6,048 bases of DNA from positions 1-6,048 of the forward strand of contig JAKONS010000217.1 of assembly GCA_022701845.1 (NCBI GenBank), in the 5' to 3' direction. The first letter of the stretch is position 1; every line of letters begins with the position of its first letter. The notes under the pieces were generated by a model that was not told the origin of the DNA, searched no databases, and worked only from the letters and a program-made list of their open reading frames with translations. The stretch is from Burkholderiaceae bacterium (lineage in GTDB: Bacteria; Pseudomonadota; Gammaproteobacteria; Burkholderiales; Burkholderiaceae). The position numbers were made by a program, and so were the translations under genes. This document shows, one piece after another, positions 1 through 6,048 of this stretch.

Positions 1-1739
1 GCGGCGGTGACGGCCAGGCGTGCATGGTCGGCGGTGGGCACCGGCGCGCCCCAGAAGGCCATGACGCAGTCGCCCATGTATTTGTCGATGGTGCCGCGCT
101 GCTGGCGGATGATTTCGGTGAGCCGGCTGAACACGCTGTTGAGCAGTTCCTGCAGCGCCAGCGGCTCCATCGTCTCCGACATGGCGGTGAATCCGCGCAT
201 GTCGCAGAACATCACCGTCAGCTCGCGGTTCTCGGCGCGCATGCTGTACTGGCCGGGCTCGCGCAGCATCTCGGTGACCAGCTCGCGCGGCACATAGGTG
301 CCGAAGAGGCGCGCCAGCTGGCGTTTGGAGCGGGTTTCGACGAAGTAGCCGTAGGCGATGTTGAGCGCGAACGCGGCCGCCACCGTCAGCACCGGCAGCG
401 CCAGCGGAAACACCAGGCCCTGCCGGGCGAACAGCCAGAAGTTGCCGCCGACGAGCGCCGCCAGCACGCCCACCGTCAGCGCCACGCCGGCCGGCACGCT
501 CAACAGCGGCAGCAGCAGGGCCAGCAGCACGCCGGCCAGCACCGTCGTCAACGCGGTGTAGCCGGCTTCGTAGTCGGGCCGCACCAAGCTGCGGCCGTCG
601 AGCAGGTTCGACAGGATGTTGGCGTGCGTCTCGACCCCCGGATAGGCCTGGCCGACCGGCGTCACCCGCAGGTCGAGCAGACCCGGCGCGGTGGTGCCGA
701 CCAGCACCAGCCTGCCGGCCAGCGAGGCCGCCGGCAGCCGGCCCGACAGCACATCGACGGCCGAGACATAGCGGAACGATCCGCCGTCCACGCCGCCCGG
801 GCCGCGGTAGGACACCAGCGTGGCGGCCCGGTCGTCGACCGGCACCATCTGCGGCCGGTCGGCGCGGTCGAGCAACAGCCCTTCGAGCAATTGCGGCTGC
901 CCGCCGGCGGGCGGCTGGCCGGGCACCACCGCCGGCAGCACGGCCGGGTTGCCGAGCAGGCTGCGGTACATCGCCAGCGCCAGCGACTCGTAGTAGTCGC
1001 CGCGGTATTCGGCGATCAGCGAGACCGAGCGGATGACGCCGTCGCTGTCGGGAATCGAGTTCATGAAGCCGGCCTGCGGCGCGGCGGCCGCCAGCGGCGC
1101 GATGTTGGCGCCGGCGCTGGTCCAGCGCTGCGCGGCCAGGGCAGGCACCGCCTCCGCCGCGGTGGAGGCGCCGGGTGCCGACGCCATGTCGCGCGGCAGC
1201 ACCGGCGCGGGCAGCACGCCGCGCGAGCCGGCGCTGGCGTCGTGGCTGAAGTAGTAGCCCAGCACCGCGCGGCGGCCCTGCAGGGCGTCGGCGAAACGGC
1301 GGTCGTAGTCGAGCTGCGGCGCCAGGCGCCGCACGCTGGAGGCGAAGCCGGCCTGGTCCCGGAACTCCCCGTCGGCCAGCTGGCGCAGATGCGCGAGACC
1401 GGAGCTCTCGTCGGCCTCGCCGAACAGGATGTCGAAGCCGACGACGGCGGCGCGCTGCCGCTCGAACAGCTCGCGCACCATCGACGCCATCTTGTCGCGG
1501 CCCCAGGGCCAGTGGCCGATCTCGCTCAGGCTGCGGTCGTCGATGTCGATCACCACCACCCGCTCGTCGAGCGTGCGCGGCATGGTGGCGCGCAGGCGGG
1601 TGTCGTAGATGAAATGGTCGATGCGCTCGAGCATCGGCAGGTCGGCACTGGCGGCACCCTGCCAGAGCGCGACCACCGCCAGCCCCACCGGCAGCAGCGT
1701 CAGTCCGATGCGCCGGCTGTGCCGGGCGAGAAATCCCAT
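1..1739 (-). CDS. CHASE2-domain transmembrane class III adenylate cyclase (3' end cut by window edge)
   Basis: Likely makes cAMP from ATP at the inner membrane under control of an extracytoplasmic CHASE2 sensor. 579 codons are visible. Order: TM helix about 11-30; CHASE2 domain about 35-385, with typical stretches near 61-110 ([20 protein letters not shown]) and 367-382 ([16 protein letters not shown]); three TM helices about 392-412, 415-437 and 441-466; a linker with [11 protein letters not shown]; then the cyclase domain from about 505. In the cyclase, Asp513 (FCDMRGF) and Asp557 (KYMGD) fit the two metal-binding aspartates. Lys553, four residues before Asp557, fits the adenine-selecting lysine, which favours adenylate over guanylate cyclase. 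The second purine-selecting residue and the transition-state Asn/Arg lie beyond the left edge, so activity cannot be confirmed. The ATG at 1739 is the only possible start: the FHA gene's stop codon lies in the same frame 54 bases upstream, with no ATG, GTG or TTG between. No clear Shine-Dalgarno is seen. It is probably the last visible gene of the phosphatase-FHA-cyclase operon. Confidence 0.9.
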   Translation of the reverse strand, partial: MGFLARHSRRIGLTLLPVGLAVVALWQGAASADLPMLERIDHFIYDTRLRATMPRTLDERVVVIDIDDRSLSEIGHWPWGRDKMASMVRELFERQRAAVVGFDILFGEADESSGLAHLRQLADGEFRDQAGFASSVRRLAPQLDYDRRFADALQGRRAVLGYYFSHDASAGSRGVLPAPVLPRDMASAPGASTAAEAVPALAAQRWTSAGANIAPLAAAAPQAGFMNSIPDSDGVIRSVSLIAEYRGDYYESLALAMYRSLLGNPAVLPAVVPGQPPAGGQPQLLEGLLLDRADRPQMVPVDDRAATLVSYRGPGGVDGGSFRYVSAVDVLSGRLPAASLAGRLVLVGTTAPGLLDLRVTPVGQAYPGVETHANILSNLLDGRSLVRPDYEAGYTALTTVLAGVLLALLLPLLSVPAGVALTVGVLAALVGGNFWLFARQGLVFPLALPVLTVAAAFALNIAYGYFVETRSKRQLARLFGTYVPRELVTEMLREPGQYSMRAENRELTVMFCDMRGFTAMSETMEPLALQELLNSVFSRLTEIIRQQRGTIDKYMGDCVMAFWGAPVPTADHARLAVTA

Positions 1740-1793
1740 GGGTCGCCGCAGGCGGTCGTCAGCGCAGGTGGGGTGCGGTCGGGCGTGTGCGAC

Positions 1794-2477
1794 TCAAGCC
1801 GTGCCCTGGGCGAACTGCATGCGGATGCCGGCCAGCTCGACCGTATCGCCGTGGCGCAGCATGACCGGCGTGTTGCCGACCACCGCACCGTTGACCGTCG
1901 GCACCGCCGCGCCCTCCACATGGGCCAGCGCGAAACCCTTGGCACGGCGGCTGATCGAGGCCACGCCGACGCCGGCCTTGCCGATGGTGGTGACGCTCTT
2001 GACCAGGTCGACCGAGCGTCCGGCCGCCGCGCCCGACAGCACCTTGATGCTGCCGGCGAGCACCGGCGGCTCGTCGCCGACCATGGCGGTATCGGGAAAG
2101 AAGGTGGGCGCCATTTGCGAGCGCGAGAAAGGCGGATTTTCGGAAAAGGCGAAGTCTTCCATCGCCGAGCCGGGACCGTCCGACGCGGCGCCGTCGCCTT
2201 CGAAATGCAGCTGGAAGCGGCCGATCTCGACCACGTCGCCGTTGCGCAGTACCTGCCGGCGAGCCGGCCGGCCGTTGACGAAGGTTCCGTTGGTGCTGTT
2301 GAGGTCTTCGATGACCATCTCGTTGCCGACCCGGCGCACCGCGGCGTGTTCGCCGCTCACCGCCAGGTTGTCGATCACCACGTCGCTGTAGGGCCGGCGG
2401 CCGAACGTGGTGTATTCCTTCGACAGCACGATCTCGCGCAAGGCGACTCCCTCCAGGGACAACAACATCCTCGCCAT
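1794..2477 (-). CDS. Protein with two FHA domains, the second degenerate
   Basis: A 227-residue soluble protein with no signal peptide or membrane segment. FHA domains bind phosphothreonine peptides, so this is probably the phospho-reader of the cluster. The first FHA domain (about 1-93) is canonical: Gly26-Arg27, Ser41 and His44 (VSGEHA), and LNSTNGTFVNG at 59-69. A linker of about 50 residues follows, with acidic and Pro/Phe-rich parts and the segment FFPDTAMVGDEP (126-137). The second FHA-like domain (about 142-222) keeps the fold signature (G149...G153, VNG 195-197, HGD 209-211), but Lys167 replaces the GR arginine, SRR (176-178) stands in place of SxxH, and the STNG turn is lost. The start at 2477 has a GGGAG Shine-Dalgarno 7 bases upstream; a second Met at codon 4 is a less likely start. 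It lies 23 bases after the phosphatase stop and 54 bases before the cyclase, consistent with one operon. Confidence 0.9.
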   Translation of the reverse strand: MARMLLSLEGVALREIVLSKEYTTFGRRPYSDVVIDNLAVSGEHAAVRRVGNEMVIEDLNSTNGTFVNGRPARRQVLRNGDVVEIGRFQLHFEGDGAASDGPGSAMEDFAFSENPPFSRSQMAPTFFPDTAMVGDEPPVLAGSIKVLSGAAAGRSVDLVKSVTTIGKAGVGVASISRRAKGFALAHVEGAAVPTVNGAVVGNTPVMLRHGDTVELAGIRMQFAQGTA

Positions 2478-2484
2478 TCGCCGA

Positions 2485-2489
2485 CTCCC
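2485..2489 (-). promoter_or_regulatory. Ribosome binding site of the FHA gene
   Basis: GGGAG on the minus strand, 7 bases before the ATG at 2477. It lies inside the 23-base gap after the phosphatase stop codon and supports the ATG at 2477. It is the clearest Shine-Dalgarno in the signalling cluster. Confidence 0.6.
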
Positions 2490-2500
2490 GCTCGTGTTTT

Positions 2501-3295
2501 CTAGCCTGGGCCCCGCCCCCAGCGCAAAAAGCCGGGGCGGCGCGTTACTGGCTCTCCGTCTGACATAACCAGTAAAACGCTGACATTATCGCGTCCTCCA
2601 GCGGCATTCGCTGCGCGGATCAACGCCGAAGCACATGTTTCGAGCGAAGAACGGGTGCGCAGCAACTCGGCGATGCGATCGTCCTCGAGCATGTCGGTCA
2701 GGCCGTCGGAACACAGCAGGTACAGGTCGCCGGGCTGGGGTTCGAGTTCGAAGACATCCAGATCGCCGCTGACCGGAAACCCGAGCGCGCGGGTGACGAG
2801 GTTGCGGTTCGGTGCGACGCGCGCCTGCGCCGGGTCGACCTCGCCGGCGTCGATCTGCTCCTGCAGCACCGAATGGTCGTGGCTGATCTGCTCCAGCCGG
2901 CCGCCGCGCAGCCGGTAGCAGCGCGAATCGCCGATCGAGCCGATCGACACCCGCTGCGGCTGGAAGATGCCGAATACCAGCGTGGTGCCCATGCCGTGGC
3001 ATTCGGGTTGTTGCTCGGCCACCGCCATGATGGTGGCGTTGGCCGCGCTCACATGCTGGCGCATCGCGCGCCACAGCGAACGGGCCGAGGCATCGGCGCC
3101 GTCGGTGGCGAGCCAGGCCGCGAAATGCTCCTGCAGGTAGGCCACCACGATGCCGCTGGCCACCTCGCCGGCGTTGTAGCCGCCCATGCCGTCGGCCAGC
3201 ACCGCCAGGCCCACCGACTCGTCGAACAACACCGCATCCTCGTTGTTCGAACGTACCCGGCCCGGGTCGGTGGAGGCATGGAAGCGGTAGTGCAT
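2501..3295 (-). CDS. PP2C-family (PPM) Ser/Thr protein phosphatase
   Basis: A 264-residue cytoplasmic single-domain phosphatase that would remove phosphate from Ser/Thr residues using two metal ions (Mn2+ or Mg2+). The PP2C motifs appear in order: RSNNEDA with Asp20; LADGMGG with Asp35-Gly36; GMGTTLV (101-107); SIGDSRCYRLR with Asp123; ISHDHSV (137-143); NLVTRALG (165-172); LLCSDGLTDML with Asp197 and Asp201; and GGRDNVSVLLV with Asp236. The metal-binding aspartates are all present, so it should be active. The length matches stand-alone bacterial PP2C enzymes. A basic tail of about 20 residues (244-264) extends past the domain. The ATG at 3295 puts the first motif at the usual distance from the N-terminus. 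An in-frame ATG at 3340 would add 15 Gly/Pro/Ala-rich residues, but it abuts the T-tract of the upstream terminator. Start evidence is weak: a GGGAG at 3316-3320 is 20 bases away, too far to serve 3295. First gene of the apparent phosphatase-FHA-cyclase operon. Confidence 0.93.
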   Translation of the reverse strand: MHYRFHASTDPGRVRSNNEDAVLFDESVGLAVLADGMGGYNAGEVASGIVVAYLQEHFAAWLATDGADASARSLWRAMRQHVSAANATIMAVAEQQPECHGMGTTLVFGIFQPQRVSIGSIGDSRCYRLRGGRLEQISHDHSVLQEQIDAGEVDPAQARVAPNRNLVTRALGFPVSGDLDVFELEPQPGDLYLLCSDGLTDMLEDDRIAELLRTRSSLETCASALIRAANAAGGRDNVSVLLVMSDGEPVTRRPGFLRWGRGPG

Positions 3296-3341
3296 GGCGG
3301 ACCCGGATGGTAGCGCTCCCGGCACCCCGCCCGCGCCCATG

Positions 3342-3385
3342 AAAAAAGCCCGATGGGACGCATCCGCGGATGCGCCCCATCGGGC
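3342..3385 (-). terminator. Strong intrinsic terminator after the TerC-family gene
   Basis: Near-perfect inverted repeat. The arms 3348-3365 and 3368-3385 pair over 17 of 18 positions; the only mismatch is A3358 against C3375. On the minus strand the stem is followed directly by six T residues (3347-3342), the classic Rho-independent layout, 20 bases after the TerC-family stop codon. The plus strand has only four Ts after the stem (3386-3389), so the main direction is minus, though some bidirectional activity is possible. Confidence 0.9.
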
Positions 3386-3405
3386 TTTTCGGCAAAGGTG
3401 AACGC

Positions 3406-4095
3406 TCAGGCGCGGTGGTGCGCCCGGTTCGCCCTTGCGGCCGCGGCCTTGCCGAGGATGACCACCAGGGCCGCGCCGACGACGGCTGCCACGTAGTGCA
3501 TCCAGGGGTTGGCGTCCATGAAAGGCTTCAACGCCACGTCGCTCATGATGGTTTCGCCGGCCACCCAGCCGATCAGCGCGGCACCCAGCACCACGATGAT
3601 GGGGAAGCGTTCCATCAGCTTGATCATCAGCGTGCTGCCGAAGATCACCAGCGGGATGCTGATCGCCAGGCCGAGGATCAGCAGGACCATGTTGCCCTGG
3701 GCCGAGGCGGCCACGGCGATCACGTTGTCCAGGCTCATCACCAGGTCGGCCAGCAGGATGGTGCGCACCGCGGCACCCAGGGTGCCGTATTCCTTGGATT
3801 CGCCCTCTTCCTCTTCGCCTTCGGACAGCAGCTGGTAGCCGATCCACAGCAGCAGCAGGCCGCCGACGATCTGCAGATACGGCAGCTCGAGCAGCCAGGC
3901 CGCCACCACCGTCAGCACGATGCGCAGCACCACCGCCGCGCCGGAGCCCCACAGGATCGCCTTGCGCTGCTGCTCGGGCGGCAGCGAGCGGGCGGCCAGT
4001 GCGATCACCACCGCGTTGTCCCCCGACAGGATGATGTTGATCCAGATGATCTTGATGAGACCGATCCAGAAGTCCGGCGTACTGAGCATTTCCAC
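3406..4095 (-). CDS. TerC-family (YjbE-like) integral membrane protein
   Basis: A 229-residue hydrophobic protein of the TerC family. Members are linked to tellurite resistance and, in several bacteria, to Mn2+ export or to metallation of exported enzymes; the substrate here is not shown by sequence. About seven membrane helices are visible, roughly at 12-33, 45-67, 70-90, 108-130, 135-158, 165-185 and 199-216. Two related acidic motifs mark the family's internal repeat: SGDNAVVIALAARSLP (24-39) and DLVMSLDNVIAVAA (117-130); Asp26, Asn27, Asp123 and Asn124 are probable metal-site residues. A very acidic loop (91-102, five Glu among six residues at 94-99) lies between helices 3 and 4. The C-terminus is short and basic, ending AHHRA. 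The start is the GTG at 4095, giving the N-terminus MEMLS that I recall as usual for relatives. An ATG two codons later (4089) is a poorer choice, 18 bases from the AGGAG at 4108-4112. It is set off from sucCD and from the phosphatase by terminators, so it is probably monocistronic. Confidence 0.93.
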   Translation of the reverse strand: MEMLSTPDFWIGLIKIIWINIILSGDNAVVIALAARSLPPEQQRKAILWGSGAAVVLRIVLTVVAAWLLELPYLQIVGGLLLLWIGYQLLSEGEEEEGESKEYGTLGAAVRTILLADLVMSLDNVIAVAASAQGNMVLLILGLAISIPLVIFGSTLMIKLMERFPIIVVLGAALIGWVAGETIMSDVALKPFMDANPWMHYVAAVVGAALVVILGKAAAARANRAHHRA

Positions 4096-4107
4096 GATTT
4101 TTCCAAG

Positions 4108-4112
4108 CTCCT
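4108..4112 (-). promoter_or_regulatory. Ribosome binding site favouring the GTG start of the TerC-family gene
   Basis: AGGAG on the minus strand, 12 bases before GTG 4095 and 18 before ATG 4089. The longer-than-usual spacing still favours GTG over ATG. A weaker GGA lies closer to the GTG. Confidence 0.5.
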
Positions 4113-4140
4113 GTTATATAAATTTTGTGCTTAATGCAAA
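4113..4140 (-). promoter_or_regulatory. AT-rich candidate promoter for the TerC-family gene
   Basis: This is the most AT-rich stretch in the window. On the minus strand it holds TATATA (4120-4115) or TATAAC (4118-4113) as a possible -10 element. TTGCAT (4139-4134) is a possible -35, but the spacer is only 13-15 bases. A -10 here would start the transcript very near the AGGAG, leaving a tiny leader, so the true hexamers may be slightly upstream (for example CAAAAT at 4127-4122). Supported by composition and by its position between a terminator and a start codon, not by a good consensus match. Confidence 0.35.
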
Positions 4141-4176
4141 GAAAGCGCTCCGGAAAATCTCCCCGGGCGCTTTCTT
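4138..4176 (-). terminator. Probable intrinsic terminator of sucCD
   Basis: Hairpin with arms 4139-4153 and 4163-4176, 14 base pairs with one bulged base (4149) and a 9-base loop (4154-4162). On the minus strand the 3' arm runs into TTTCTTT (4144-4138), so the T-tract overlaps the stem. It lies about 70 bases after the sucD stop. It would separate the TCA genes from the TerC-family gene, or act as a partial attenuator between them. Confidence 0.7.
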
Positions 4177-4184
4177 GTGTCGCA

Positions 4185-4201
4185 GCGCAGTTTATCTGCG
4201 C
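4185..4201 (-). other. Short perfect hairpin in the sucD-terC spacer
   Basis: Six-base-pair perfect inverted repeat (GCGCAG / CTGCGC) around a five-base loop. It sits just before the sucCD terminator and has no T-tract of its own. It could shield the 3' end of the sucCD message or belong to a larger RNA fold; no known family was recognised. Confidence 0.4.
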
Positions 4202-4211
4202 CAGCGTGGGT

Positions 4212-4237
4212 GGACGTTCGTAGTTCTGCGTACGTCC
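4212..4237 (-). other. Imperfect hairpin directly after sucD
   Basis: Inverted repeat with outer arms GGACGT (4212-4217) and ACGTCC (4232-4237), one T-T mismatch, then up to four more pairs including one that is a G-T wobble only in plus-strand sense, closing on a four-base loop (4223-4226). It begins 10 bases after the sucD stop and has no T-tract, so it is not a terminator by itself. First of three successive hairpins in this spacer. Confidence 0.4.
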
Positions 4238-4247
4238 GGGTAAGGGC

Positions 4248-5141
4248 TTACAGCAGGCCCTTGAGCAGGCGACCCATTTCCGACGGGTTGCGGGTGATGG
4301 TGAAACCGCACTCTTCCATGATGGCGAGCTTGGCATCGGCGGTATCGGCACCGCCCGAAATCAGCGCGCCAGCATGGCCCATGCGCTTGCCCGGAGGGGC
4401 AGTGACACCGGCGATGAAACCGACGATCGGCTTCTTCATGTTGTCCTTGCACCAGCGGGCCGCTTCGGCTTCGTCGGGTCCGCCGATCTCGCCGATCATG
4501 ATGACCGCGTCGGTATCCGGATCGTCGTTGAAGGCCTGCATCACGTCGATGTGCTTCAAGCCGTTGATCGGGTCGCCGCCGATGCCGACTGCCGACGACT
4601 GGCCGATGCCGAGTTCGGTCAGCTGCGCCACCGCTTCATAGGTCAGGGTGCCGGAGCGCGAGACCACGCCGATGCGGCCCTTCTTGTGGATGTGGCCGGG
4701 CATGATGCCGATCTTGATCTCGTCGGGCGTGATCAGGCCGGGGCAGTTGGGGCCCAGCAGCAGGGTCTTCTTGCCGCCGGCGGCTTCCTTGGCCTTCATC
4801 TTGGCGCGCACCATCAGCATGTCGCGGACGGGGATGCCTTCGGTGATGCAGATGGCCAGGTCCAGGTCGGCTTCGACGGCTTCCCAGATGGCGGCGGCGG
4901 CACCGGCCGGCGGCACGTAGATGACCGACACGGTGGCGCCGGTCTGCGAGGCGGCTTCCTTCACCGATGCGTAGATCGGGATGTTGAAGATCGACTCGCC
5001 GGCCTTCTTCGGGTTCACGCCGGCGACGAAGGCGTTCTTGCCGTTCGCGTATTCCTGGCACTTTTCCGTGTGGAACTGGCCGGTCTTGCCGGTGATGCCC
5101 TGGGTGATGACCTTGGTGTCTTTGTTGATGTAGATCGACAT
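4248..5141 (-). CDS. sucD: Succinyl-CoA synthetase, alpha subunit
   Basis: With SucC it interconverts succinyl-CoA and succinate, coupled to nucleoside diphosphate phosphorylation, in the TCA cycle in the cytoplasm. The alpha subunit binds CoA and carries the phosphohistidine. The 297-residue length is about the usual size. Visible features are the N-terminal CoA-binding Rossmann domain with [11 protein letters not shown] (15-25), the conserved GPNCPG (130-135), and the active-site loop [10 protein letters not shown] (255-264), where His256 is the predicted phosphorylated histidine. The ATG at 5141 has a TAAGGA Shine-Dalgarno (5156-5151) that overlaps the sucC stop codon, 9 bases from the start. 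That arrangement suggests translational coupling, which would suit the equal subunit stoichiometry. Nothing appears truncated or unusual. Confidence 0.98.
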   Translation of the reverse strand: MSIYINKDTKVITQGITGKTGQFHTEKCQEYANGKNAFVAGVNPKKAGESIFNIPIYASVKEAASQTGATVSVIYVPPAGAAAAIWEAVEADLDLAICITEGIPVRDMLMVRAKMKAKEAAGGKKTLLLGPNCPGLITPDEIKIGIMPGHIHKKGRIGVVSRSGTLTYEAVAQLTELGIGQSSAVGIGGDPINGLKHIDVMQAFNDDPDTDAVIMIGEIGGPDEAEAARWCKDNMKKPIVGFIAGVTAPPGKRMGHAGALISGGADTADAKLAIMEECGFTITRNPSEMGRLLKGLL

Positions 5142-5153
5142 GACGCTGTTTCC

Positions 5154-6048
<895 letters not shown>

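Noticed and set aside
24..2504. Very long plus-strand open frame (826 codons) opposite the cyclase and FHA genes
   Set aside because: Its product is dominated by Arg, His, Gln, Ala and Gly with no recognisable domain, typical of the antisense of GC-rich coding sequence. The opposite strand carries clear CHASE2, cyclase and FHA motifs.
2513..2540. GC-rich inverted repeat (CCGCCCC / GGGGCGG) near the 3' end of the phosphatase gene
   Set aside because: It lies within the coding sequence and has no T-tract on either strand; the next gene starts closely downstream with a good ribosome binding site, so it is unlikely to be a terminator.
3338..3340. ATG at 3340 as the phosphatase start
   Set aside because: It directly follows the T-tract of the upstream terminator, has no ribosome binding site, and would add a Gly/Pro-rich leader not expected in the family.
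2873..4134. Plus-strand open frames opposite the phosphatase and TerC-family genes (2873-3313 and 3370-4134)
   Set aside because: Composition is antisense-like (His, Gln, Arg and Asp rich), no domain is recognised, and the frames lie opposite clear genes.
4096..4247. yybP-ykoY Mn2+ riboswitch upstream of the TerC-family gene
   Set aside because: The GGGGAG in the terminator loop region resembles part of the riboswitch core, but the rest of the conserved core is not seen and the sequence is accounted for by a terminator hairpin.
3341..4351. Upstream extension of the phosphatase frame, open on the minus strand to about 4351
   Set aside because: It runs through the terminator and out of frame across the TerC-family gene and the end of sucD. 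PP2C homology begins only at about 3295, so the extension is chance openness.

Overview
This 6,048-base window is GC-rich and gene-dense. All six genes supported here lie on the minus strand, so transcription runs from the right edge to the left. Protein sequence, GC content and gene order suggest a betaproteobacterium of the order Burkholderiales, probably Comamonadaceae or a close relative. That placement is inferred from family resemblance and has not been tested by a search.

Right part (about 4248-6048): the 3' three-quarters of sucC and all of sucD. They encode the beta and alpha subunits of succinyl-CoA synthetase (TCA cycle) and form a tight pair with a 12-base gap. A 152-base spacer follows with three successive hairpins; the last and strongest is the likely sucCD terminator. 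An AT-rich stretch behind it is the only plausible promoter for the next gene.

Middle (about 3342-4095): a TerC-family (YjbE-like) multi-pass membrane protein starting at GTG, probably involved in metal, possibly Mn2+, handling. It ends at a very strong hairpin terminator with a six-T tail.

Left part (1-3295): a three-gene signalling cluster. It holds a stand-alone PP2C-type Ser/Thr protein phosphatase, a protein with one canonical and one degenerate FHA domain, and a membrane CHASE2-sensor class III adenylate cyclase cut by the left edge. The gaps are 23 and 54 bases with no terminator between, so they look co-transcribed. The set holds an eraser (PP2C), a reader (FHA) and a second-messenger output (cyclase) of Ser/Thr phosphorylation. 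A writer kinase is absent and may lie beyond the left edge.

No tRNA, rRNA, CRISPR array, insertion sequence or other mobile element was seen. No wholly new system is evident. The points most worth a second look are the phospho-signalling module, the degenerate second FHA domain, the structured sucD-terC spacer, and the missing promoter for the phosphatase, whose start lies only 46 bases past a strong terminator.
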